This document shows positions 53,143 through 60,325 of a stretch of DNA of 64,000 nucleotides, piece by piece. The DNA lies in NCBI GenBank assembly GCA_027490145.1, contig JAIXYQ010000010.1, positions 1 to 64,000 of the forward strand, given 5' to 3'. Source of the DNA: Planctomycetaceae bacterium (GTDB taxonomy: Bacteria; Planctomycetota; Phycisphaerae; Phycisphaerales; SM1A02). Numbering within the stretch: the first letter of the stretch is position 1; the number at the start of each line of letters is the position of its first letter. The translations under genes were made by a program, and so were the position numbers. The notes below the pieces were generated by a model, which saw only the letters and a program-made list of their open reading frames with translations, had not been told where the DNA came from and did no database searches.

Positions 53143-53904
53143 TCAGGTGCGGCCGCGCATGAGCAGCCATCCGAGCGCGCTCACGGCACCGAACAGCGTG
53201 AAGCCCACGAGCGCGCCCAGCGCGACCGCCGCGAACACCAGGTCGGTCCTGGCTTCGCGCAGAGACGAGAGCACGACGACGCCCAGCGGCGCGTCGGCTC
53301 CCGCGTAGCCGCTGACGAACTCACCCACGATGGCACCGATCACCGCCAGGCCGCTGGCGATCCGCAGTCCGGTGACGATGTTGGGAACGGCCCACGGCAG
53401 CGCGAGCTTCCACCAGGTCGTGGAGCGATCGGCTCCGTACAGGCGGAAGAGCTCGCGCAGGTTCGGATCGGTCGAGCGAAGGCCATCGACCGTGTTGGCG
53501 ATCACCGGGAAGACACTGACGATCGCGGCGCTGGCGAGCGCACTCTTGACGCCGTAGCCGAACCAGATCACCAGGAGCGGGGCGATGGCGACCAGCGGCA
53601 CCATCTGCAGCAGGGTGGCGATCGGGTAGGCGCCGCGGTACAGCAGGCGGCTGCTGGCCACGATGCTGCCCACGACCGTGCCCACGATCGCGGCAATGGC
53701 CAGCCCACCGACCGCGGCCAGAGTCGTGAGTCCGAGCGAGCGCGACAGCGAGTCGGCGTTGTCGATCAGCGCGCGCAGCACGGCCGACGGCGCAGGCAGG
53801 AGGAAGGAACGGATCTGCAGTGCGAAGACCAGAGTCTCCCACGCGAGCAGGAGCACGGCAACCAGCGCCAGCGGTGGCCAGAGCGAGTGGATGACGCGCT
53901 TCAT
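53143..53904 (-). CDS. ABC transporter permease (SsuC/ThiX type)
   Basis: 253 aa, six membrane helices. The EAA loop of BPD-type permeases is seen in LRELFRLYGADRSTTWWKLALPWAVPNIVTGLRI, quoted by its ends (L150-I185 approx). Its start overlaps the stop of the ATPase gene by 4 nt. Together with the ATPase and the substrate-binding lipoprotein at 55796-56782 it forms an importer of the nitrate/sulfonate/thiamine-precursor class. Confidence 0.9.
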   Translation of the reverse strand: MKRVIHSLWPPLALVAVLLLAWETLVFALQIRSFLLPAPSAVLRALIDNADSLSRSLGLTTLAAVGGLAIAAIVGTVVGSIVASSRLLYRGAYPIATLLQMVPLVAIAPLLVIWFGYGVKSALASAAIVSVFPVIANTVDGLRSTDPNLRELFRLYGADRSTTWWKLALPWAVPNIVTGLRIASGLAVIGAIVGEFVSGYAGADAPLGVVVLSSLREARTDLVFAAVALGALVGFTLFGAVSALGWLLMRGRT

Positions 53905-54701
53905 GGCTCGGCCCCGGCGTGCTTGGAGAGGCTGCTGGGTGCGATGCCGCCCGGCGGGCGCGGCAGCGTCATGTCCCGGTAGATCGACTGCAGCGCCTGC
54001 GCGAACTCGACGGTGGTCCGGACCTCGGGCTGGCGACTGGGCAGGTGGATGCCGTGCACGCTCACCACGCGCCCGGGCCGACCCGTCATCACCACGACCT
54101 GGCGGCCCAGGTAGACCGCCTCGGCCAGCGAGTGGGTGACGAGCACCACCGTCATGCCGAGTTCCTTCCAGAGGTCGGCGAGCAACTCGTTGATCGTTTC
54201 GCGCGTGATCTCATCGAGCGCGCTGCAGGGTTCGTCGAGCAGCAGGGCCGGTGGGCGCTCCACGAGCGCGCGCGCGAGGCCCACGCGCATGCGCATGCCA
54301 CCGGAGAGTTGCACAGGCATTCGGTTCCAGGCATCTCCCATGCCGACCATGCGGAGCATCTCGATGCCGCGGTCCTGTCGCTCATCCGGGCTGATGCCGG
54401 CCAGTTCCAGCGGCAGGGTGACGTTGTCGAGCGAGTTGCGCCACGGCAGCAGGCGGGGATCCTGGAAGCACATCCCCGGGCGCGCGCCGCCGAGGTTGAC
54501 CGTGCCCTCGCTCGGGGCGATCAATCCGGCGGCAATGCGGAGCAGGGTCGTCTTGCCGCAACCCGACGTGCCGACGATGCTCACGAACGCCCCGGGCTTC
54601 ACGTCGAGCGAGACCGGCTCGAACGCCCGGACGCCTGCGAAGGTCATGCTCACCCCTTCGAAGGAGATGCCAGCGGCAGGTGAGCGCCCGGTGTCGGCCA
54701 T
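53901..54701 (-). CDS. ABC transporter ATP-binding protein (SsuB/TauB/ThiZ type)
   Basis: 266 aa. Walker A GTSGCGKTT, Q-loop MCFQDPRLLPW, signature LSGGMRMRV, Walker B LLLDEP and the switch VLVTHS are all present. Energises import through the adjacent permease. ATG 54701 with TAGGAT 6 nt upstream, so the transcript is probably leaderless and starts independently of the substrate-binding gene, from which it is separated by rlmK on the other strand. Confidence 0.93.
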   Translation of the reverse strand: MADTGRSPAAGISFEGVSMTFAGVRAFEPVSLDVKPGAFVSIVGTSGCGKTTLLRIAAGLIAPSEGTVNLGGARPGMCFQDPRLLPWRNSLDNVTLPLELAGISPDERQDRGIEMLRMVGMGDAWNRMPVQLSGGMRMRVGLARALVERPPALLLDEPCSALDEITRETINELLADLWKELGMTVVLVTHSLAEAVYLGRQVVVMTGRPGRVVSVHGIHLPSRQPEVRTTVEFAQALQSIYRDMTLPRPPGGIAPSSLSKHAGAEP

Positions 54702-54731
54702 TCCCGGATCCTATACCGTTGGCTTCCCGCC
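54702..54731. promoter_or_regulatory. 30-bp divergent promoter region (ABC ATPase / rlmK)
   Basis: Minus strand: TAGGAT (54713-54708), 6 nt before ATG 54701. Plus strand: TATACC (54712-54717), 14 nt before ATG 54732. The boxes overlap on opposite strands. Confidence 0.5.
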
Positions 54732-55691
54732 ATGCTCGCCAACCGGCTCGAGAAGCGCTTCCGTCACCTGCGCAAATGGGCGCGTCGCTTCGACGTCGAG
54801 TGCTTCCGCGTCTACGAACGTGACATCCCCGAGTTCCCGCTGATCGTCGATTGGTACGACGGCGACGTGGTCGCCTGGTTCTATGACCGCACGAAGGACG
54901 ACACCCACGAGAAGCGCGGTGCGTTCGAGGCGCTCGCCACGCAGGAGATCCTGCAGGGCCTGGCGATCACGCCTGATCGGCTGCACAGCAAGTTCCGTCG
55001 GCGCCAGAAGGGGCTCGACCAGTACGAGCGGTTCGACGAATCGGCGACGGTGCGCACGGTGCGGGAGCAAGGCCTGCTCTTCGAGGTGAACCTGAGCGAC
55101 TACCTCGACGTCGGGCTGTTCCTGGACCACCGTCAGACGCGCCAGTACATCCGCGAGCGTTCGCAGGGAAAGTCGATGCTGAACCTGTTTGCGTACACGG
55201 GATCGTTCAGCTGCTACGCGGCGGCGGGCGGGGCGCGGCGCACGCTCACGGTCGACATGAGCCGCACCTACCAGGACTGGACCGCACGGAACCTGCGGCT
55301 CAACGGCTTCGAGCCGGGGCCGGCGCACGGGTTGATCCACGAAGACTGCCTGCAGTTCCTGTCGCGTCCCACGGGTGAGCGCTTCGACCTGATCGTGTGC
55401 GACCCGCCGACCTTCAGCAACAGCAAGCGCATGCAGGTGGATTCGTTCAGCATCGACCGCGACTGGCCGGAACTCATGGCGCTGATCGAGCCATGGCTCG
55501 CGCCTGAAGGCGAGCTGTGGTTCAGCACGAATTCCAAGCGTTTCGAGCTGGACGCCGCACGAATCCCGGCGGGGCTCCACGCGCTCGAGGTCACCGCCCG
55601 CACCACGAGCGAGGACTTCAAGGACAAGTGGAGCCACAGCTGCTGGATCGTGGCCCGGACGCCGCCGCGGATGCCCAAGGTTCGGCAGTAG
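54732..55691 (+). CDS. rlmK: 23S rRNA (guanine-N7)-methyltransferase RlmK-like, stand-alone
   Basis: 319 aa, collinear with the C-terminal half of E. coli RlmKL (which methylates N7 of G2069). Shared segments are NRLEKRFRHLRKWAR, the RRRQKGLDQY and YLDVGLFLDHR regions, SAM-binding LNLFAYTGSFSCYAA, TVDMSRTYQDWTARNLRLNG, and the catalytic-region DPPTFSNSKRM. The N-terminal RlmL half is absent, so m2G2445 modification would need another gene. It is inserted, in opposite orientation, between the ABC ATPase and the ABC substrate-binding gene. Confidence 0.88.
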   Translation: MLANRLEKRFRHLRKWARRFDVECFRVYERDIPEFPLIVDWYDGDVVAWFYDRTKDDTHEKRGAFEALATQEILQGLAITPDRLHSKFRRRQKGLDQYERFDESATVRTVREQGLLFEVNLSDYLDVGLFLDHRQTRQYIRERSQGKSMLNLFAYTGSFSCYAAAGGARRTLTVDMSRTYQDWTARNLRLNGFEPGPAHGLIHEDCLQFLSRPTGERFDLIVCDPPTFSNSKRMQVDSFSIDRDWPELMALIEPWLAPEGELWFSTNSKRFELDAARIPAGLHALEVTARTTSEDFKDKWSHSCWIVARTPPRMPKVRQ

Positions 55692-55795
55692 CGCGATCAA
55701 TCCATCCGCTGGGAACGGACGGTGTGGCGGATGGTGAGCGCGCCGATCAACGATCGTGTGGCGCGGCGGGGTGATGCCGGCGCACCGAGGCCGCT

Positions 55796-56782
55796 TCAGG
55801 GAGTGGGTTCGGCGCCTGGAGCCGTGACCGGTGCCTCGAGGTTGCGGAACGCGGCGTTCACGTCCTGCGGCTTCGAGAGCTGCTTCGTCTCGATGAGGGC
55901 ATCGAGCACGGCTTGCCACCGTGCGGCGTCCATGCGGCCGAGCGACGCAGGGCCGGTCGGCGCGATCAAGGGGCGCTCGAGTTCGGCGGCGATGTTCATG
56001 GCCTCGACGGTCATGGCCGGGTTCATCGCCGCGATGGCGGGGTTGTACTTGGCTGGATCGGCCAGATAGCGCGACCAACCTTCACGGAGCGCACCGACGA
56101 AGGCGCGCAGGTCGGCTTCACGCGCGGCGAGGGTCGACTCGGTCGTGGCGTAGACGGCCACGTACGGGTTGTAGATCTCGCGCAGGCTGAAGCTCTTGCA
56201 CGCGACGCCCTTGAGCTTCATCGTCACCGGCTCGGCCGTGGCGAAGCACTGCGTCGCAGCCATCGGATCCGACTCGAAGGTCGAGAGCGAGCCGTTGTAG
56301 GTGACGAACTTGGCCTTGTCCTGCCCATACTTCGCCTGCAGCAGGCGCACGTACGGCAGGCCCGGTTCGACGGCGATGGTTCCGCCCCCGGTCCAGAGTT
56401 GTTCGAGGCTCGCTGCAGGATTGGCCTGGTGAGCCATCAAGGCGTAGGGCGTCTCGATGAAGGTCGCATAGAAGCCCACGAGCGCCCCGTCGCGCGCGCG
56501 CAGCTGCAGCAGTTGGTCGGCGCTCATCAGGCCGACGTCGCAGACACCATCGGCCGTGAGTTGGGGAGTCGGCGTACCGGCACCGCCCTTGATGATCTCG
56601 ATCGCGAGGCCCGCCGCCTCGAAGAGACCATCCTGCTGCGCCGCATAGAGCCCGCCGAACTCCGGTTCGGGGACCCAGTCGAGCTGCACGCGAAGCGTTG
56701 GCTTTGGCTTGGGAGCATTGCCCGCCTCACCGCAGGCGGAGCAAGCAACGAGGGCCACGATGGCAAGCAGGCGGGTCAGCAT
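55796..56782 (-). CDS. ABC substrate-binding lipoprotein (NMT1/THI5-like)
   Basis: 328 aa. Lipoprotein signal with lipobox VACSAC (Cys about residue 17). The domain starts LRVQLDWVPEPEFGGLYAAQ and continues GLAIEIIKGGAGTPTPQLTADG, a pattern of THI5/NMT1-type proteins that bind pyrimidine precursors of thiamine or related ligands. The exact ligand is not determined by sequence, and sulfonates or nitrate are alternatives. No TPP riboswitch was found upstream. ATG 56782 with TACCGT 6 nt upstream. Partner permease and ATPase are at 53.1-54.7 kb. Confidence 0.88.
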   Translation of the reverse strand: MLTRLLAIVALVACSACGEAGNAPKPKPTLRVQLDWVPEPEFGGLYAAQQDGLFEAAGLAIEIIKGGAGTPTPQLTADGVCDVGLMSADQLLQLRARDGALVGFYATFIETPYALMAHQANPAASLEQLWTGGGTIAVEPGLPYVRLLQAKYGQDKAKFVTYNGSLSTFESDPMAATQCFATAEPVTMKLKGVACKSFSLREIYNPYVAVYATTESTLAAREADLRAFVGALREGWSRYLADPAKYNPAIAAMNPAMTVEAMNIAAELERPLIAPTGPASLGRMDAARWQAVLDALIETKQLSKPQDVNAAFRNLEAPVTAPGAEPTP

Positions 56783-56788
56783 GGGTTC

Positions 56789-56794
56789 ACGGTA
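56789..56794 (-). promoter_or_regulatory. Leaderless-type -10 box TACCGT
   Basis: Lies 6 nt before the ATG at 56782 on the minus strand. Confidence 0.4.
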
Positions 56795-56954
56795 CTCCGG
56801 AGACTCCTTCGTTGACCGATCCTCCCGGGATTCGCTGCGCGGGGCTCGAGCGATGGGAACCGTGCCGCGCGGGTCGGCAGGGGATGGTCACGGCGCACGC
56901 CAAGGCGTGCGAGGAAGCGGTACCCTTGGAGCGCGCACGGCGCAGGAGTCACGC

Positions 56955-57266
56955 ATGAGCCAGTTCAACGAAGCCACCGGGTACAACCAGGAAGAAGCCG
57001 AGTTCAAGCGACGCGAGGCGGAAGCCCTTGCGGCCCTGCGGAGCAAGCTCGACGCCCAGCGCGCCGAACTGAAGGCATCGGCCTCCCGCCCGGCGAACTG
57101 GATGTACTGCCCCAAGTGCGGCGGTCAACTCGCGGAACAGCGGCGCGGCGAGGTCGTCGTGGATGCCTGCGGCGGTTGCGGCGGCATCTTCCTGGACAAG
57201 GGCGAACTCGAGCTGCTGCTGGCCCACGGCAAGGGCACGATGCTGGGTCGGCTGTTCGGGCACTGA
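56955..57266 (+). CDS. zf-TFIIB-type zinc ribbon protein
   Basis: 103 aa. A charged N-terminal coiled-coil-like segment (about 12-45) precedes a zinc ribbon of the TFIIB-like bacterial family: CPKCGGQL (about 56-63) and CGGCGGIFLDKGELELLL (about 77-94). Function unknown; related proteins are small cytoplasmic factors of undefined role. ATG 56955 has a CAGGAGT ribosome site. A longer upstream reading is not supported. Confidence 0.82.
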   Translation: MSQFNEATGYNQEEAEFKRREAEALAALRSKLDAQRAELKASASRPANWMYCPKCGGQLAEQRRGEVVVDACGGCGGIFLDKGELELLLAHGKGTMLGRLFGH

Positions 57267-57295
57267 GCCCGTCGGGCCTGCCGTACGAATGGACG

Positions 57296-57327
57296 ACGGG
57301 GCGCCCGGCCTGCACCGGACGCCCCGT
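57296..57327. terminator. Hairpin between convergent genes
   Basis: Arms 57296-57308 and 57315-57327 pair at 12 of 13 positions around a 6-nt loop. Serves the zinc-ribbon gene and the converging secreted-protein gene. Confidence 0.6.
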
Positions 57328-57350
57328 GTTGGTTCGAACTCAGGCGTTCG

Positions 57351-58133
57351 TCAGGGGCATGCGCCCCACGTGGAGAGCATGATGCCCAGGTCGGCGCCGT
57401 CGACGATGCCGTTCGCATCGAGGTCGCCGGCACCCGAACCGCCCCAGGCCGACAGCAGGACCCCAAGGTCCGCGCCGTCGACCGAACCCGAGCCATCGAG
57501 ATCCGCCGCGCACGCCGGGCCTTCGAGGAAGGCGATGGCTGCGTCATGGTCTTCCTCGGTCATGCCGTCGTTGAAGACGATCCAGACCGGAGCGCTGTCG
57601 GCGATGGTTGGATCGCTGCTGCGCAGGGTGAACTGCAGGGCGTAGACATCGCTGTCGATCTCGCCGTTCGAACCCGGCTGCACGCCGAACACATAGTGCT
57701 TGTGGAAGCCGCCGTCGGACTGGACCGCAAGGTCGAACCCGGCGACATCGGCGCACCCGGTCTGACGAAGCAGCGTGACGTACTGGATCGTCATGGTCTC
57801 GCCGTCGGCGCAACCCTCGGCGTCCGTCGGCACGAACGATGCTCCGTCCCATCGCAGGAGCGGTCCGACGACCGTGAAGCCGAGCGTGCTTCCCGGGGGC
57901 AGCGTGCCCTCCTCGGCATCGAGTCCGGGTTCGTCGATGTAGTGCGGGATGCCGGTCTCGCCGAGGTCGGCACCGAAGACGGTGGTCGGCGTGATGGTGC
58001 CGGTCTTCTTGTCGATGGCGGCAACCTGCAGGCGGCCTGCGTCAACGGTGACCAGGATGTCGGCGTGCTGGGCTGCCGCGGGCAGCGCGATGATCGAGGC
58101 GATGAGTGATGCGATGAGGCAACGGTTCTTCAT
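57351..58133 (-). CDS. Secreted protein with dockerin-like tail
   Basis: 260 aa. Signal peptide ends at PAAAQ (residue 22). The body (about 23-205) is a beta-rich domain of no recognised family, with GFHKHYVFGVQPGSNGEI as a distinctive segment (18 residues). The tail has two dockerin-like repeats between CAADLDGSG and WGACP. AGGAGA ribosome site. It lies 53 bp downstream of a prepilin-type gene and is probably in its operon. Confidence 0.8.
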   Translation of the reverse strand: MKNRCLIASLIASIIALPAAAQHADILVTVDAGRLQVAAIDKKTGTITPTTVFGADLGETGIPHYIDEPGLDAEEGTLPPGSTLGFTVVGPLLRWDGASFVPTDAEGCADGETMTIQYVTLLRQTGCADVAGFDLAVQSDGGFHKHYVFGVQPGSNGEIDSDVYALQFTLRSSDPTIADSAPVWIVFNDGMTEEDHDAAIAFLEGPACAADLDGSGSVDGADLGVLLSAWGGSGAGDLDANGIVDGADLGIMLSTWGACP

Positions 58134-58186
58134 GATGCGTCTCCTGGCGGCGCGGGGCCGCCCGATGCAAGGCGGGGATGGGCCGT

Positions 58187-58942
58187 TCAGAGGCCCGGGT
58201 CGAACTGGTTGGCGGTCGCGCCCTCGAACACCGTCGAGAACTCGGCCGCCGAGGTGTGGCCATCGACGAAGGACCAGGTGCTGCGGCTTGCAGTGCCTGG
58301 CTTCCCGGCGTCGATCGAGTTGATCTGCACCTGCGACGAAGCCGCCGTGGCGGGAACGGGGAACGCACCCCATTCCTCCACGTGCGGGTGGTCGCTGCTC
58401 GCATACGCCCCGCGGTCGGCCATGCGCAGGAAGCACACGGTCGCCGAGGGACGCTGGACCCGCGCGAGCGCATCCGCACCCGCTCCCACACCCTGGATCG
58501 CCGCCGCCGGCGAGTAGGTGCGCGAGAGGTAGTTGTTCATCCCGTAGCTCGTGAGCCGGAACAACGGCGGTGAGCCGTTGTTGACCGGCAGTCCTTCGCC
58601 GCCGAACTCGACCGACCAGTGTGGACTGGCATCGAGAGGGCTGCGCAGGACGAGCTGGTCGTCGCAGAACGGCTTGAGCGTGTTCACGAAGGAACGCGCC
58701 GGCGCGCCGAGCGAACCGTGCGGCAGCCCGACATCCGCGAAGCGATCCTTGTGCACCGCCATGTAGGACAGGTGCGCCACGGAGAGCTGACGGAGGTTGG
58801 ACAAGCAGGACGAGGCGAGCGACTCACGGCGGACTGCGGCCACGCCCGGCACGAGGATGCCGAGCAGGATCACGATGACGCCGATGACGACGAGCACCTC
58901 GACCAGCGTGAAGGCCATCTGGCCTGCACGGGGTCGTTTCAT
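58187..58942 (-). CDS. Prepilin-type protein (pseudopilin-like, DGH C-terminal motif)
   Basis: 251 aa. A class III signal: short basic leader MKRPRAGQMA followed by FTLVEVLVVIGVIVILLGIL, cleaved before Phe by prepilin peptidase. The C-terminal WSFVDGHTSAAEF resembles the DGH motif of planctomycete DUF1559/H-X9-DG-type pseudopilin-like proteins. Function of that large family is unknown; association with type II/IV-like secretion filaments is inferred. ATG 58942 places the cleavage site correctly. Probable operon with the dockerin-tailed protein. Confidence 0.88.
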   Translation of the reverse strand: MKRPRAGQMAFTLVEVLVVIGVIVILLGILVPGVAAVRRESLASSCLSNLRQLSVAHLSYMAVHKDRFADVGLPHGSLGAPARSFVNTLKPFCDDQLVLRSPLDASPHWSVEFGGEGLPVNNGSPPLFRLTSYGMNNYLSRTYSPAAAIQGVGAGADALARVQRPSATVCFLRMADRGAYASSDHPHVEEWGAFPVPATAASSQVQINSIDAGKPGTASRSTWSFVDGHTSAAEFSTVFEGATANQFDPGL

Positions 58943-59008
58943 GCGATGGACGTGCGGGGTGCGGACGATGCCTGGCCCATCCTGCACGGACGGGTCGGGC
59001 ACGACGGG

Positions 59009-59428
59009 TCAGGTCGTGATCGTCGGCGGGGGGCGCGCCTGCAGAGGCGGGTGGTCGGCACTGCAGATCGGCTGCGCGGTCGAGGATGGCAGGCCGTCGC
59101 TGGACGGCACCGCCTGGGGAACCTGCAGCGGCACGGCCACGGGATCCGTGACCAGCAGGCCGATCGCGAGGCAGAGTTCGCAGTCGGCGAGGTCATCGCC
59201 GTCGACGGGCGCGCGTTCGCCCGAGTGCTCCGAGGTGGAGGCGCCGTCGGTGCCGTGGTCGTGGGTGCACCCTTCGTGGGCCTGATCGACGGACGCGACG
59301 GCTTCGCTGCATGCGGCGTGGCCACCCAGCGCATGGACGCCCCAGTGCAGCGGGCGCACGAGGACGAGCGCCAGCAGGGTCGTGATCCAGAACATGGCGC
59401 GCACGCGCGGCATCGGGAGGTCCATCAT
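59009..59428 (-). CDS. Small hydrophobic/His-Cys-rich protein
   Basis: 139 aa from ATG 59428 (59425 and 59413 are also possible). One N-terminal membrane segment (about 10-28), a His/Asp-rich stretch (HEGCTHDHGTDG, SEHSGE) and a CELC pair after it. The layout recalls DUF2946-like small envelope proteins found near metal-handling genes, but the match is weak. The His and Cys residues could bind metal. No ribosome site is evident. Function not assigned. Confidence 0.5.
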   Translation of the reverse strand: MMDLPMPRVRAMFWITTLLALVLVRPLHWGVHALGGHAACSEAVASVDQAHEGCTHDHGTDGASTSEHSGERAPVDGDDLADCELCLAIGLLVTDPVAVPLQVPQAVPSSDGLPSSTAQPICSADHPPLQARPPPTITT

Positions 59429-59475
59429 AGGCAAGGGGGGTCACGGCGCAACGATCAAGTTGGAAGACTTCCCCG

Positions 59476-59481
59476 TAGCCT
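59476..59481 (+). promoter_or_regulatory. Leaderless-type -10 box TAGCCT
   Basis: Ends 7 nt before the ATG at 59489 and supports that start. Confidence 0.45.
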
Positions 59482-59488
59482 GCACTCC

Positions 59489-60325
59489 ATGCGCCGACCA
59501 CCGCTCCGGGTCATGACGACCACGCTCTGGGAGTACCCGAGCCAGCATTACGACGCCCGGGACGGCTCCCGCATGCAGGGGGACAAGGATTACGTGGGCG
59601 CCACGCCGTCCTGGGTGATCTGGCAGGTGCTCTCGCGCTACACCCGCGAGGGCGACAGCGTGCTGGACCCCATGTGCGGGTCGGGAACCACGCTGGATGT
59701 CTGCCGCGACCTTGGCCGGCAGGGGATCGGGTTCGACCTGGCGCCGTCGCGGCCCGACATCCGCCAGGGCGATGCGCGCACGATCGGCCTGCCGGATGCG
59801 AGCGTGGATTTCGTCTTCATCGATCCGCCGTACTCGACGCACGTGGACTACAGCGATGACCCGCGCTGCATCGGCAAGCTCGGTGCGGCAGGCGACGATG
59901 GCGGTGCGGCGTACTACGGCGCGATGGAGCGCGTGCTGGGCGAGTGCTTCCGCGTGCTGCGCAACCGTCGCTACCTCGCGCTGTACGTGAGCGACTCCTG
60001 GAAGAAGCGCAAGGGCGGGCCCAAGGGCAGCGGCGCCGGCACCTTCATGCCGATCGGCTTCGAGCTCTTCTCGATCATGCGTCGGCACTTCGAGGCGGTC
60101 GACATCGTGACGGTGGTCCGTCAGAACGCCAAGCTCGGCAAGGGCAACTGGCATAAGGTGGCCGAGGAAGAGAACTTCTTCCTGCGCGGCTTTAACTACC
60201 TCTTCATCATGAAGAAGGTGGTCGACCGGCCGGATGGGCCCCGTCCCGGAGCCAGCGCAGCAGCGGCGCGCGGTCAGGGCGCGATGGATCGAGCGCCGCG
60301 TCGCGCACCGCGCGGTCGGTCATGA
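59489..60325 (+). CDS. DNA methyltransferase (N4/N6 amino type), solitary
   Basis: 278 aa. SAM-binding motif I VLDPMCGSGTTLD (about 51-63) precedes the catalytic DPPYSTH (about 112-118). This is the motif order of alpha/gamma-type amino-methyltransferases and is the reverse of the usual beta-class (PF01555-like) order. The terminal region FLRGFNYLFIMKK closes the fold, and the last 35 or so residues are a low-complexity Arg/Ala tail that overlaps the convergent lipoprotein gene by 119 bp. No restriction endonuclease or specificity subunit is adjacent, so it may be an orphan regulator-type enzyme. An RNA substrate cannot be excluded. Confidence 0.8.
   Translation: MRRPPLRVMTTTLWEYPSQHYDARDGSRMQGDKDYVGATPSWVIWQVLSRYTREGDSVLDPMCGSGTTLDVCRDLGRQGIGFDLAPSRPDIRQGDARTIGLPDASVDFVFIDPPYSTHVDYSDDPRCIGKLGAAGDDGGAAYYGAMERVLGECFRVLRNRRYLALYVSDSWKKRKGGPKGSGAGTFMPIGFELFSIMRRHFEAVDIVTVVRQNAKLGKGNWHKVAEEENFFLRGFNYLFIMKKVVDRPDGPRPGASAAAARGQGAMDRAPRRAPRGRS

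Noticed and set aside
56783..56954. TPP riboswitch upstream of the THI5-like binding protein
   Set aside because: No conserved thi-box sequence (CTGAGA-type core) is present, and the start has leaderless spacing.
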